Origin: CAVTWS01 sp964390555
GTDB taxonomy: Bacteria; Actinomycetota; Acidimicrobiia; Acidimicrobiales; SHLQ01
Assembly (NCBI GenBank): GCA_964390555.1
Contig: CAYMJU010000125.1
Span: forward strand, 55,484 to 119,483
DNA length: 64,000 nucleotides
Reading direction: 5' to 3'
Notes under the pieces: generated by a model
Database searches by the model: none
Seen by the model: only the letters and a program-made list of their open reading frames with translations
What the model was told of the DNA's origin: nothing
Shown here: piece after piece, positions 9,037-18,390 of the stretch
Numbering within the stretch: position 1 is the first letter of the stretch
Layout of the letters: every line of letters begins with the position of its first letter
Program-made: the position numbers and the translations under genes

Positions 9037-9558
9037 TCAGCCGCAGTTCTCGCCGACCCAGGTCTCGATGGCGACCTGGGACTGAATGAACGAGTTGACG
9101 TCGATCTCGGCGAGCTCCTGGGCTGCTTCGGGGTTGGCGGCGAATCCACCGAAGTCGTAGCCGATCGAATCGAACAAGTCGGCGTAGATCCCGAAGAAGT
9201 CGGCGGTCGTCTGCACATCGTCGGCGATGTCGTCGGGCGCGGCCGACACGGCGTCGTCGAAGAACTCCTCCGCCGTCGCGAATGCGTCACGCAGGGCATC
9301 GGGATCGGTCGTGGGATCGATTTCGCCGAGCGTGTCGAACGCTTCGTCACGCCCGTCGGCAACCTCGCAGAAGTCGCCACCGCCACCGCCGCCGTCGTCG
9401 CCGGACTCGGACTCCTCTTCGTCGGACTCGGTCTCGTCGGACTCGCTCGCCTCCGAGTCGTCGTCATCGGCCGTGGCCTCGTCATCATCGTCGCCGCCAC
9501 AGGCGGCGCCGAACAAGGCGATCACCGCGAGTAGGGCGAGTAGGGCTCGATTGCGCAT
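9037..9558 (-). CDS. Putative lipoprotein with acidic linker
   Basis: The ATG at 9558 gives 173 residues beginning MRNRALLALLAVIALFGAAC, with a lipobox (GAAC) at about residue 20. The linker after it is almost entirely Asp, Glu and Ser, then a glycine run, then a small helical domain with Cys near both ends (FCEVA and ENCG). No family was recognised. It converges on the MATE gene with a 3-nt gap. Confidence 0.72.
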   Translation of the reverse strand: MRNRALLALLAVIALFGAACGGDDDDEATADDDDSEASESDETESDEEESESGDDGGGGGGDFCEVADGRDEAFDTLGEIDPTTDPDALRDAFATAEEFFDDAVSAAPDDIADDVQTTADFFGIYADLFDSIGYDFGGFAANPEAAQELAEIDVNSFIQSQVAIETWVGENCG

Positions 9559-9624
9559 GGTCAGATCCTCCCGGACGCGACCGGTCCACCTGGACCGGTC
9601 GCACATCTATCGGCAGCCGATGAC

Positions 9625-11064
9625 CTAACCGTTAGCTCGCCGGTGCAGGATCTCGTTCACCGCGCGCCCATCGGCTTGACCTCTCGATGCCTTCATGATC
9701 AGCCCGGTGAAGAAGCCGGTGAGCTTCTTGCGAGCCCTGTCATCGCCGGCCACGAAACGGCCCCACTCGTCGGGGTGATCGACCAGGATCGCGTCGACCA
9801 GCGACTCGAGCTCGTTCGTGTCGAGGGCCTGGATCCCGAGCTGGTCGGCCACCGCCGCCGGGTCCCCGCCCGACTCGACCAGCTCGGCCAGAACGGTCTT
9901 GGCCTGGGTCGCGGTCAGGCGACCCGACGCCTCGAGCCCGATTAGGGCGACGAACGCTTCGCTCGTCAACGCGCCACTACCGTCGGCCAGGTTGTTCTCG
10001 AGGTGGACCATAACCCGCCGGGCATCGGCGCCCGCGGCGATCGTGTCGAGCGCCAGGTCGTGCTGGCCGCGGGCGACGACCAGCGCGGCATCGGCTGGCT
10101 CGATCCCGGCCGCCGCGCCGATCGCGACCCTCAGGTCGGCCGGCAGCCTCGGCAACGAGGCGTCGATGCGCTCTAGATCGGCAGCCGACGGAGCCAGCGG
10201 CACCAGGTCGGGCTCGGGGAAGTAGCGGTAGTCCTCGGCCTGTTCTTTGGATCGGCCGGCTCGGGTTCGATCCCCGGCCTCGTCCCAGTGCCGGGTCTCC
10301 TGGATCGGCGCCTGCCCGCTCTCGTAGAGGTCGACGTGACGGCGAGCCTCGTGCTCGATCGCCCGGCCGACGGAACGGACGCTGTTGATGTTCTTGATCT
10401 CGCAACGGGTCCGCAACTCGTCGCTCCCCACCGGGCGAACCGACACGTTGGCGTCGACCCGCATCGAACCCTCCTCCATCTTGGCATCGGACACACCGAG
10501 GGCGACGACGATCGCCCGCAGCTCCTCGACATAGGCCTTGGCCTGATCAGCCGTGCGGATGTCGGGCCCCGACACGATCTCGACGAGCGGCACGCCGGAC
10601 CGGTTGTAATCCACCAGCGAGTGGGCGGCGTCGTGGATGCGGCCACCGCCGCCGACGTGGGTGGTCTTGCCGGTGTCCTCCTCGATGTGAGCGCGGACGA
10701 TGGTGACCCGCATCCCGTCGGGCAGGTCGAGGTGTCCATCGGTGTTGGTCGGCAGGTCGTATTGCGAGACTTGGTAGTCCTTCGGCATGTCGGGGTAGAA
10801 GTAGTTCTTCCGCGAGAACACCGCCCGGTTCACGGTGCACCCCAGGGCCCGGCCCAGGCGCATGGCCGACTCGACCGCGGCACCGTTCACCACCGGCAGA
10901 GAACCGGGGAGGCCGAGGCATACCGGACACACGTTGGTGTTGGGCTCGTCGCCGAACCGGTTGCGACACGAGCAGAACAGCTTGGTGTCGGTCGACAGCT
11001 CGCAGTGGACCTCGAGCCCGACGACCAGCTCCCACCCCGCAGGCAGACTCATCGCTTCGCTCAT
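9625..11064 (-). CDS. gatB: Asp-tRNA(Asn)/Glu-tRNA(Gln) amidotransferase subunit B
   Basis: GatB binds and activates mischarged tRNA in GatCAB. The start at 11064 gives 479 residues, opening MSEAMSLPAGWELVVGLEVH. A Cys4 zinc site (CSCRN...CPVC) is near residues 30-50. The catalytic-core motif YNRSGVPLVEIV is present, as is a C-terminal YqeY-like helical tail ending VNEILHRR. It is downstream of gatA, separated by about 88 nt of hairpin-rich sequence. Confidence 0.95.
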   Translation of the reverse strand: MSEAMSLPAGWELVVGLEVHCELSTDTKLFCSCRNRFGDEPNTNVCPVCLGLPGSLPVVNGAAVESAMRLGRALGCTVNRAVFSRKNYFYPDMPKDYQVSQYDLPTNTDGHLDLPDGMRVTIVRAHIEEDTGKTTHVGGGGRIHDAAHSLVDYNRSGVPLVEIVSGPDIRTADQAKAYVEELRAIVVALGVSDAKMEEGSMRVDANVSVRPVGSDELRTRCEIKNINSVRSVGRAIEHEARRHVDLYESGQAPIQETRHWDEAGDRTRAGRSKEQAEDYRYFPEPDLVPLAPSAADLERIDASLPRLPADLRVAIGAAAGIEPADAALVVARGQHDLALDTIAAGADARRVMVHLENNLADGSGALTSEAFVALIGLEASGRLTATQAKTVLAELVESGGDPAAVADQLGIQALDTNELESLVDAILVDHPDEWGRFVAGDDRARKKLTGFFTGLIMKASRGQADGRAVNEILHRRANG

Positions 11065-11072
11065 GGTTGTCG

Positions 11073-11124
11073 CTGGGGGCTGCGCGCCCCCAGACCCCAT
11101 CGGCATCCGGGGAGCTGCGCTCCC
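11073..11124. repeat. Tandem hairpins between gatA and gatB
   Basis: Two perfect stem-loops lie side by side: CTGGGGGC with GCCCCCAG (11073-11080 with 11086-11093), and GGGAGC with GCTCCC (11110-11115 with 11119-11124). The sequence ATGAGCGAAGCG occurs at both ends of the spacer, at the gatA stop and at the gatB start. It looks like a small palindromic intergenic element. A role in tuning gatB expression is conjecture. Confidence 0.5.
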
Positions 11125-11152
11125 TCGGCTGCACTCGCTCGCTCCGCTTCGC

Positions 11153-12571
11153 TCATCGCTGGCTCGCTTCGAGGGCCGCGGCGACCCGGAACATCACGAC
11201 CTCGCCCAGCGCAGGGGCGAGGACTTGCACGCCGACCGGCATGCCGTCGGCGCCGACGCCGTAAGGCACCGAGATCGCCGGCTGGCCCGACAGGTTCGAC
11301 GGGATCGTGCACACGTCGTTCAGGTACATGGTCATTGGGTCGTCGACCTTGGCACCGAGATCGAATGCCGTGGTCGGCGATGTCGGCGAGAACAAGACGT
11401 CGAAGCGTTCGTAGGCCGCCGCGAAGTCCCGGATGATCAGCGTGCGAACCTTCTGGGCCTTGCCGTAGTACGCATCGTAGTAGCCGGCTGACAGGGCGTA
11501 GGTCCCGAGCATGATGCGCCGCTTCACCTCGTCGCCGAACCCGGCGGTGCGGGTGGCTTCCATCATCTCGGCCGTGCTCGAGCCGTCGACTCGCAAGCCG
11601 TAACGCACGCCGTCGTAGCGGGCCAGATTGCTCGACGCCTCGGCCGGGGCGATCAGGTAGTATGCCGACAAGCCGTAGAGCGTCGACGGCACCGAGACTT
11701 CGCCGACCTGTGCGCCGGCGGCGGCGAGCGCCTCGGCCGCGGCCCGGACCCGCGCCGCGACGTCGGGCGCGATGCCGTCGCCCATCATCTCGGTGATGAT
11801 CCCGACCCGCAGGCCCTTCACCCCATCACCCAGGGGTGGGCTCACCGCCTCGACACCCGAGGCGATCGACGTGGAATCGGCCGGATCGTGGCCGGCGATG
11901 ACGTCGTAGACCAGCGCCGCGTCGGCCACCGTGGCGGCGAACGGGCCGATCTGGTCGAGCGACGACGCGAACGCCACCAGCCCGTACCGGCTCACGGCAC
12001 CGTAGGTCGGCTTCATCCCGACCACACCACACAACGCCGCGGGTTGGCGGATCGATCCGCCGGTGTCGCTGCCGAGCGCGATCGGCGCAAAACCCGCGGC
12101 AACCGCGGCCGCCGACCCGCCGCTCGACCCGCCGGGGACCTTGGTGATGTCGAGCGGATTGCGCGTTGGTCCGAACGCCGAGTTCTCCGTCGAGCTGCCC
12201 ATGGCGAACTCGTCGAGATTGGTCTTGCCGACCAGCACGGCGCCGGCGGCGGCCAGGCGCGTGACCACCGTCGCGTCATACGGTGGCCTCCACCCGTCGA
12301 GGATGCGAGAGCTGCACGTCGTGGGCACACCTCTCGTACACATGTTGTCCTTGAGCGCGACCGGCACCCCGGCCAGCGGGCCAGGGTCGTCGCCCGCGGC
12401 GACCCGCCGGTCGACCTCGGCCGCCTGAGCCCGCGCCTCCCGCGCCGTCACCAGGTTGAAGGCGTGGATCTCACCCTCGCGACCGGCGATCCGGTCCAGA
12501 TGCTCCTCGAGAACGTCAGATGCCGTGCGCCGCCCGGCCCGAACCTCCCCCGCTATGTCCAAGGCGCTCAT
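11153..12571 (-). CDS. gatA: Asp-tRNA(Asn)/Glu-tRNA(Gln) amidotransferase subunit A
   Basis: This is the amidase subunit that releases ammonia from glutamine. The ATG at 12571 gives 472 residues. The amidase-signature triad is visible: K74 (VALKDN), cis-Ser at 149/150 (PGGSSGGS) and nucleophile S173 (GGSIRQPA). It starts 22 nt after gatC. Confidence 0.96.
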   Translation of the reverse strand: MSALDIAGEVRAGRRTASDVLEEHLDRIAGREGEIHAFNLVTAREARAQAAEVDRRVAAGDDPGPLAGVPVALKDNMCTRGVPTTCSSRILDGWRPPYDATVVTRLAAAGAVLVGKTNLDEFAMGSSTENSAFGPTRNPLDITKVPGGSSGGSAAAVAAGFAPIALGSDTGGSIRQPAALCGVVGMKPTYGAVSRYGLVAFASSLDQIGPFAATVADAALVYDVIAGHDPADSTSIASGVEAVSPPLGDGVKGLRVGIITEMMGDGIAPDVAARVRAAAEALAAAGAQVGEVSVPSTLYGLSAYYLIAPAEASSNLARYDGVRYGLRVDGSSTAEMMEATRTAGFGDEVKRRIMLGTYALSAGYYDAYYGKAQKVRTLIIRDFAAAYERFDVLFSPTSPTTAFDLGAKVDDPMTMYLNDVCTIPSNLSGQPAISVPYGVGADGMPVGVQVLAPALGEVVMFRVAAALEASQR

Positions 12572-12593
12572 CGCGCCACCCCTCCGAGGGTGG

Positions 12594-12893
12594 TCATGGC
12601 TGCTCGCCGAGGATCTGCGGGACCTTGAACTGGGCGTCCTCGACGGCTGGGGCGGCGGCGAGCACCTCGTCGCGGTCGATCGAGCGGCCCACCACATCGG
12701 GCCGGAACACGTTGACCAGCGGCAGCGGATGCGCGGTCGGCAACACCCCTTCGACATCGAGGGCCTCGACGTCTTCAGCGTGCTCGAGCACCGCCGCGAG
12801 CTGCCCGGTGAACCGGTCGAGCTCGGCGTCGGTCAGCCGTAACCGGGCCAGGGTGGCGACGTGCGCGACGTCGTCTCGTGAGATTCGCGACAT
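12594..12893 (-). CDS. gatC: Asp-tRNA(Asn)/Glu-tRNA(Gln) amidotransferase subunit C
   Basis: This small clamp subunit has 99 residues from the ATG at 12893; a second ATG lies 9 nt upstream. It shows the family start SRDDVAHVATLARLRLTDAE and the conserved LRPD-like segment NVFRPDVVG. It is the first gene of gatC-gatA-gatB. Confidence 0.94.
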   Translation of the reverse strand: MSRISRDDVAHVATLARLRLTDAELDRFTGQLAAVLEHAEDVEALDVEGVLPTAHPLPLVNVFRPDVVGRSIDRDEVLAAAPAVEDAQFKVPQILGEQP

Positions 12894-12950
12894 GGCCAGC
12901 ATCGTAGAGCCGCGCCCAGCCCACCCCGCCGATCGTGGCGTCCGCGAGGG

Positions 12951-14465
12951 TCAGGGAGCCGGGTCGGTTGGTGGGGCGGGCGGGGCGGGGGGCGCGCTGG
13001 TCGGGGAGGCGAGGCGTTTGAACATGTCGGCGAGGTCGATGCCGAGGAGGTCCGATGCCAGCTGCATGCCCTGGGTGACGTTGCCGGCCACGCTTCGGGT
13101 CAGTGCCGACGCGCCGTCGGTCGAGATCACGGTGACCTTGTCGATGGCGGCCATCGGGGCCGCGGCCTCCCTCACGAGCTTGGGCAACATGTCGGCCAAC
13201 AGATCGAGGATGGCGGCCTGGCCATATTGCTCGTAGGCGTCGGCTCGGCGTTGCATGGCGGTGGCCTCGGCCTCGCCCCGGGCGAGGATCGCGGCCGCCT
13301 CGGCCTCGCCCTCGGTCCGCAACGCGGCCGCGAGCGATTCGCGCCGGGCCTTCTCGGCGTTGCCGTGGGCGATACCTTCGAGCTCGACGGCCTTGGCCAG
13401 CTCCTCGCGGCGCTGCCGCTCGCCGGTACCCGTGAGGCGGTTCTCCTCCGCCGTGGCCTGCGCCGCCTCGATGGCCGCGATTCGCCTGGCCTCGGCCTCG
13501 CGGATGGCCCGCGACTTCTGCGCTTCGGCCTCCTGCTCGACGGCGTAGCGGGCGGCGTCGGCGGGCTTGCGAACCTCGGTGTCGAGCTGGCGCTCCTTGA
13601 GCGCAGCTTGGCGCTCGGCCACCTTCTCCTGGGCGGCGAACACCTCCTGGTCCTTGGCGGCCTTCGACAACGGCCCGGCGGCCTCGGCGGCTGCCGCCGC
13701 GGCGTCGGTCTCGGCGCGGATCTCGGCCTGACGCAGCTGGAGCGCGCGCTGGGCGACGGCGATCTCCTCCTCGGCCTTGAGCCGGGCCTGCTCGGCTTCG
13801 CGACGGGCGATGGCCTCGGCGATGGCGGCCTCCTTCTCGGCTCGGGCGGCCTCGGGTCGGCCGAGGTCGTGCAGGTAGTTGCCCTCGGTCTGGATGTCCT
13901 GGAGCTGGAAGGTGTCGAGCACCAGCCCCTGGTTCGTGAGCGACGCCTCGGCCTCCTCGGCTACCTCGCGGGCGAACGCCGCCCGATCCTTGACGATCTC
14001 CTCGACCGAGAGCCGCCCGACGATGGCCCGCAGCGACCCGGCCAGCACCTCCTGGGTGAACGTCTCGATCTCGACCTGCTGGCCGAGGAACCGCTGCGCC
14101 GCAGCCCTCACGGCGTACTCGGTACCGCCGACCTTGACGATGGCCACGCCTTCGAGCGAGCACTTGATGCCCTGCGCCGACACCGCCGAACCGACCGAGA
14201 TGCTGATCTGGCGCGACGACAGATCGAGCACCGCCAACTTCTGGATGACCGGGAGGACGAACACGCTCGCCCCCATCACGACTTTTTGGCCCGACAGGTC
14301 GGTCGAGATCTGGCCCGTTTCGGGGTTGGTGACCGGCTTGCCTTTTCGGCCGGTGATTATGAACGCCTCATTCGGGCCGGCGACCTTGAAGCGCGACAGC
14401 ATCACCAACACGACGAGCACGACGATCCCGAGCAGCACCGCAATTCCGATACCGACTGCACCCAT
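12951..14465 (-). CDS. Flotillin-like SPFH-domain membrane protein
   Basis: The ATG at 14465 gives 504 residues. An N-terminal membrane segment (about 4-24) leads into an SPFH/band-7 domain (about 27-200) containing VKVGGTEYAVRAAAQRFLG. A long Ala/Glu/Arg-rich coiled coil (about 200-420) and a C-terminal oligomerisation tail follow. It matches the YqiK/FloT class that organises membrane microdomains. It directly follows an NfeD-like gene, the normal partnership for this family. Confidence 0.9.
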   Translation of the reverse strand: MGAVGIGIAVLLGIVVLVVLVMLSRFKVAGPNEAFIITGRKGKPVTNPETGQISTDLSGQKVVMGASVFVLPVIQKLAVLDLSSRQISISVGSAVSAQGIKCSLEGVAIVKVGGTEYAVRAAAQRFLGQQVEIETFTQEVLAGSLRAIVGRLSVEEIVKDRAAFAREVAEEAEASLTNQGLVLDTFQLQDIQTEGNYLHDLGRPEAARAEKEAAIAEAIARREAEQARLKAEEEIAVAQRALQLRQAEIRAETDAAAAAAEAAGPLSKAAKDQEVFAAQEKVAERQAALKERQLDTEVRKPADAARYAVEQEAEAQKSRAIREAEARRIAAIEAAQATAEENRLTGTGERQRREELAKAVELEGIAHGNAEKARRESLAAALRTEGEAEAAAILARGEAEATAMQRRADAYEQYGQAAILDLLADMLPKLVREAAAPMAAIDKVTVISTDGASALTRSVAGNVTQGMQLASDLLGIDLADMFKRLASPTSAPPAPPAPPTDPAP

Positions 14466-14493
14466 GACTACTCCTCTCCGGCGGCGAGCCGGG

Positions 14494-15000
14494 TCAACTC
14501 CAGAACTTCTCGGACGATTCGACGACGACCTTCGTGGACGATTCCACCGCCACGACCACGACCTGGTCGCCGACCGCGTGATCCGACGCCGACGTGGCCG
14601 TGAGCTTGGTGGGCTGTCCGGCGAGCAGGACCATGACCTCGCCCAGCCCTCCCGCTTGCACACCCGTCACCACACGAGCCTCGGCACCGACCAGCGTGTC
14701 GGTCTGGGGTGTCGGGTCGGTCGGGCTGTTCGCCAGGGCCCGGCCGAGCCTGACCGTGGCGAACCCCAGGACGACACCCGCCCCGGCCCCGGCCGCGGCC
14801 GCGACCCCGATCGGCGCGTCGCTCGCCTGGTCGACCATCCACCCCACGACGCCGAGCGCAGCAAGAAATGCGCCGATCGCGGGAGCCGAGATCCAGTCGC
14901 TCTCGGGCATGACCATGTCGAGCACGTCGTCGAACACTAGGGACACGACGAGCAGCACGACACCGACCACCGCCAGCCCGATGAACATCGGCGACATCAT
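14494..15000 (-). CDS. NfeD-like membrane protein
   Basis: The 168-residue protein has three hydrophobic segments (about 5-25, 38-56 and 62-80). A C-terminal OB-fold of about 65 residues begins DTLVGAEARVVTGV and contains VGDQVVVVAVESSTKVVV, typical of NfeD C-domains. It lies 28 nt upstream of the flotillin-like gene, consistent with the NfeD/SPFH pair. Confidence 0.85.
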   Translation of the reverse strand: MMSPMFIGLAVVGVVLLVVSLVFDDVLDMVMPESDWISAPAIGAFLAALGVVGWMVDQASDAPIGVAAAAGAGAGVVLGFATVRLGRALANSPTDPTPQTDTLVGAEARVVTGVQAGGLGEVMVLLAGQPTKLTATSASDHAVGDQVVVVAVESSTKVVVESSEKFWS

Positions 15001-15053
15001 GTCATTTCCGAACGGCGGGCGCTCCCGGGATTCGCCCGGTAGGTTGCGGCGCC

Positions 15054-15476
15054 ATGGCCCGCCACGTCTTCTTGAGCCCGGAGTGGGTCGAAGCCGCCCG
15101 AGCTCTCCGCGCCGAGCTCGAACCGGAGGCCGATACCCCGGCGCTCGCGGTGTCGATTCGGTTGAACGTCGTCGTCACCGACGTGCCGTTCGCCGACGAA
15201 CCCGCGCACGGCCACGTCGACACGCGGGGCGGCCTACTCACGATCGACCACGGGCACCTCGACGACGAGGACGTGACCATCACCCTCGATCACGAGCTGG
15301 CTCGGTCGCTCTTCGTGGACCGCGACCTCCAGGCGATCATTCAAGCCTTGCTCAAAGGCCGGATCAGCGCCGTCGGTGACGTCATGAAGCTTCTGGCCCT
15401 CCAGCCACCGCCGGGCGCCCAGCATGACCCCCGCCTCGTGGAGACCTACCGCCGCCTCCGCGATCTCACCGAGTAG
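15054..15476 (+). CDS. SCP2 sterol-transfer-domain protein
   Basis: The 140-residue protein is a single SCP2-like domain. The diagnostic tail is ALLKGRISAVGDVMKLLAL (about 102-120), matching the ligand-tunnel-closing helix. It presumably binds a lipid or hydrophobic ligand in the cytoplasm. It diverges from the NfeD gene and is followed closely by a membrane protein gene. Confidence 0.82.
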   Translation: MARHVFLSPEWVEAARALRAELEPEADTPALAVSIRLNVVVTDVPFADEPAHGHVDTRGGLLTIDHGHLDDEDVTITLDHELARSLFVDRDLQAIIQALLKGRISAVGDVMKLLALQPPPGAQHDPRLVETYRRLRDLTE

Positions 15477-15492
15477 CACCAGGCCCGCGCCG

Positions 15493-16011
15493 GTGACCGA
15501 ACCAGACGACGGTGACCCGACAGACTGGGACGACCTCGACGAAGACCTCGACGGGGACGACGACCCACCGCCGCGGGAACGGTGGAAGACCTGGGCGCTG
15601 ATCGCCGCCGCGGCTTCCGGGCTGGTCGCCATCCCGATCTCGTGCGCCGCGGTGCTCGGCGCGATCGCCGCGGACAACATCGAGCCCAGAGCGACCGTCG
15701 AGGACGCCGTGTCGCTCACGGCCTGCCGAGTCGGTGTCGACACCGTCGATGTCGAGTTGGCGCTCGACAACCCGTGGACCCGATCGATCGACGTTGCGAT
15801 CGAGATCGTCGTAGAAGCCGACGGCGAATTGCTCGCTCGGGTGGTGAGTGACCCCATGCTCGTGCCGTCGGGCGCCGCCCGTTCGGTAACGGTGACGGCG
15901 ACCGCCGATCGTGTTGTCCCTCCGCAGGCCGCGTGCCGGATCCTCGACGTTCGCGAGCTGTGCGACGTCTCCTGCGAAGCGCTCACCGAGGCCGACGACG
16001 CCACTCCGTAG
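15493..16011 (+). CDS. Single-pass membrane protein, unknown function
   Basis: The GTG at 15493 gives 172 residues. An acidic N-terminus rich in Asp precedes a basic patch and one transmembrane helix (about 35-57). An extracytoplasmic domain follows that looks like a beta-sandwich (VDVELALDNPWTRSIDVAIE). Four cysteines in that domain could form disulfides. An ATG at 15424 would overlap the SCP2 gene by 53 nt and is less likely. No family was recognised. Confidence 0.6.
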   Translation: MTEPDDGDPTDWDDLDEDLDGDDDPPPRERWKTWALIAAAASGLVAIPISCAAVLGAIAADNIEPRATVEDAVSLTACRVGVDTVDVELALDNPWTRSIDVAIEIVVEADGELLARVVSDPMLVPSGAARSVTVTATADRVVPPQAACRILDVRELCDVSCEALTEADDATP

Positions 16012-16057
16012 GCCGACCATGGTGCCCTCTCTGACATAAATGGGGCCCGGCCCACCA

Positions 16058-17911
16058 TCAGTCGAGGGCGATGGTGACCTCGCTACCGGGGGCCAGCAAC
16101 GTGCCGGCGTCGGGGGTCTGACCAAACACCGCACCGCCGGGATCCCCGTTCACCTCGACCACGAACCCCGCACCCTCGAGCACCGCCTGGGCATCGGAGA
16201 GCGACAGGCCGTCGACGTCGGGCACCGGGATCGGACACAGACCATTGGACACGACCACGGTCACCGGGCTGTCGGCGGGCAACTCGGTGCCGGCCGCCGG
16301 TTCGGTGCGCAGGACCAGGCCCGCGGCCACGGTGTCGTTGCACTCATCGAATCGGGTCGGTACGAGCCGCAATGCGATGAGCTGGGCGGTCGCCGTGTCG
16401 AAGTCGATGCCGACGACCTCGGCGGGCACCGCGCGGGGCTCGGGGCCCGACGAGACGATCAAGCCGACGGTCGAATTGCGCGGAAGGTCGACGGTTCCCG
16501 CCGGGACATCGAAGCCGACCACGTTGCCGATCGGGACCGTCTCGTCGGCCACAGGAACCGACCCGCCCGCGATCAGCCCCGCGTCGATCAACCGCTGGGC
16601 GGCCTCGTCGGGCGTGCTGCCGAGCACATCGGGCAACGGGACCAGGGTCAGCCCTATCGACACGACGACGGTGATCGGCTGGCCCTCCTCGAGGTCGGTA
16701 CCGGCGGCCGGATCGGTGCTGATCACCTGACCCTCAGCCACCACGTCGTCGCGACCGTCGACGGTCGTCACCACGAACCCGAGATCCTCGAGCGTGGTCA
16801 CCGCCGCGGCCGCCGACTGCCCACCGAGGTCGGGCACCACGTGGGTCTCGGTTTGGTCGAGCGACGACCACATCGCCACGCCACCGACCGCGAGGGCGGC
16901 CAACAGGGCGAGCGCCAGCAGCACCTTGGGCCAGCGTCGCCGTCGGCGCGACTTCGAGTCGGCGCCAGCGAGGGAGGCGCCTTCGGCGGCGGACGGCGCC
17001 AGCACGGTGCGATCCCGATCGGCGCGCTCGGGTCGATCGTCTCCGGGCCGGATCGCCCCGGCCAGTGGCAGGGCTTTGGGTCGCGGCAGCCCCTCCCCCA
17101 CCGCCATCAGCGCGGTGGCGAACTCGTTGGCGTCGGGGCGCAGCTCGGGATCGGGATTCCCGGCGCGGGCGACGGCCGGGCCGACCAGCCCGAGCTCGGC
17201 CGGCGGTACGAGCGGCGTGTCGACCCGACCCATGAGGGTGCCGATGGCGGTGTCCGCAGCGAACGGGACCTCGCCCGATACCGCCTCGCACAGCACCAGG
17301 GCCAGCGCGTACACGTCGGAGCGAGCATCGACGGGCCGACCGAGCGCCTGCTCGGGCGACGTGTACCGGTAGGTGCCGATCACGGCGCCGGTCGGTTCGG
17401 TGGTCGACGCCTCGGCGATGGCTCGGGCGAGCCCGAAGTCGGCGATCCGGAGTCGGCCGTCGTCACCGAACAGCAGGTTGGCGGGCTTGATGTCTCGATG
17501 CACGAACCCGCGCTCGTGGGCGTGGTCGAGACCCCGAGCCGCAGCCAGCCCGACCAGCAGCGCCTGCGATGGCGACAACCGGTGACCGGCGTCGAGCAGG
17601 GCCCGCAGGCTGCCACCGCCCAAGTACTCCGACACGAGATACGGCCCACCGTCGTTGCCCCAGTCGTGAACGGCGAGGATGTGCGGGTGGTTGAGGGCCG
17701 CCGCGGCTTGAGCCTCGGCACGAAAGCGGCGCAGGAACGTGTCGTCTTCGGCGAGCGCCCGGTGCAGGATCTTGACCGCCACCCGGCGTCGCAGGGTGGT
17801 GTCGTCGGCCAGGTACACCTGAGCCGACGCGCCGGCACCGATGCGGGTGATCAGCCGGTACCGCCCGCCGAGCACGCGGCCGGCCTGGTCATCCGGTCCC
17901 GAGGCGGTCAT
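16058..17911 (-). CDS. Ser/Thr protein kinase with four PASTA domains (PknB-like)
   Basis: The 617-residue receptor kinase has a complete kinase domain (about 18-280): ATP lysine K47 (VAVKIL), HRD at 138-140 and DFG at 158-160. Thr-rich residues lie in the activation loop. A basic juxtamembrane stretch and one transmembrane helix (about 330-352) follow. Four extracellular PASTA repeats run to the C-terminus. PASTA domains bind peptidoglycan fragments. It is not next to cell-division genes here. Confidence 0.94.
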   Translation of the reverse strand: MTASGPDDQAGRVLGGRYRLITRIGAGASAQVYLADDTTLRRRVAVKILHRALAEDDTFLRRFRAEAQAAAALNHPHILAVHDWGNDGGPYLVSEYLGGGSLRALLDAGHRLSPSQALLVGLAAARGLDHAHERGFVHRDIKPANLLFGDDGRLRIADFGLARAIAEASTTEPTGAVIGTYRYTSPEQALGRPVDARSDVYALALVLCEAVSGEVPFAADTAIGTLMGRVDTPLVPPAELGLVGPAVARAGNPDPELRPDANEFATALMAVGEGLPRPKALPLAGAIRPGDDRPERADRDRTVLAPSAAEGASLAGADSKSRRRRRWPKVLLALALLAALAVGGVAMWSSLDQTETHVVPDLGGQSAAAAVTTLEDLGFVVTTVDGRDDVVAEGQVISTDPAAGTDLEEGQPITVVVSIGLTLVPLPDVLGSTPDEAAQRLIDAGLIAGGSVPVADETVPIGNVVGFDVPAGTVDLPRNSTVGLIVSSGPEPRAVPAEVVGIDFDTATAQLIALRLVPTRFDECNDTVAAGLVLRTEPAAGTELPADSPVTVVVSNGLCPIPVPDVDGLSLSDAQAVLEGAGFVVEVNGDPGGAVFGQTPDAGTLLAPGSEVTIALD

Positions 17912-17955
17912 CGACGAAGAAGGCTAGGCGCTGGTGGGTGCGGTCGGGGTGAGGC

Positions 17956-18357
17956 TCAGGCCGCCTCGAAGCACCATTGCCGGGCTTGGGACTGGCCCGG
18001 CCCGTCCTGGATTCGCCAGAACAGGGCCAGCACACAGTTCCGGCCACCTCGCCAGGCCTCGATGATCAGCCCGTCCCCGGGTTGGTACTCGACGAGGTTG
18101 AGCGCCGGCGCCTTGATCAGCTCGTCGTCGGGGATCGGAACACCGTTCACTGCCAGCGTGGCGTCGTACCCGGGCGCCAGATCGATCCCCACCCGGGCCT
18201 GGGCGAGGATCTCGGTCCCCTCGGCGGGGATCAGCGTCTCGATTGCCGGGCCCAGCGTCTCGTCGCTGTCGGTGTCGGCCAGCGCATACGCCAGCACGAG
18301 GAATCCGAAAGCGACCGTGACCATCGTGATAACGATCAATCGCTGGTTGCCGGTCAC
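17956..18357 (-). CDS. Hypothetical anchored protein
   Basis: The 133-residue protein begins with a hydrophobic anchor (about 8-27) and then a small beta-rich exported domain with the phrase PGYDATLAVNGVPIPDDELI. Two Cys (GRNCVLALFW and QWCFEAA) may pair. The gene lies between the PASTA kinase and a HAD hydrolase in the same direction. No family was recognised. Confidence 0.6.
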   Translation of the reverse strand: MTGNQRLIVITMVTVAFGFLVLAYALADTDSDETLGPAIETLIPAEGTEILAQARVGIDLAPGYDATLAVNGVPIPDDELIKAPALNLVEYQPGDGLIIEAWRGGRNCVLALFWRIQDGPGQSQARQWCFEAA

Positions 18358-18390
18358 GCGGTCAACCTACCAGCGCCCCTCGGCCGCCGG

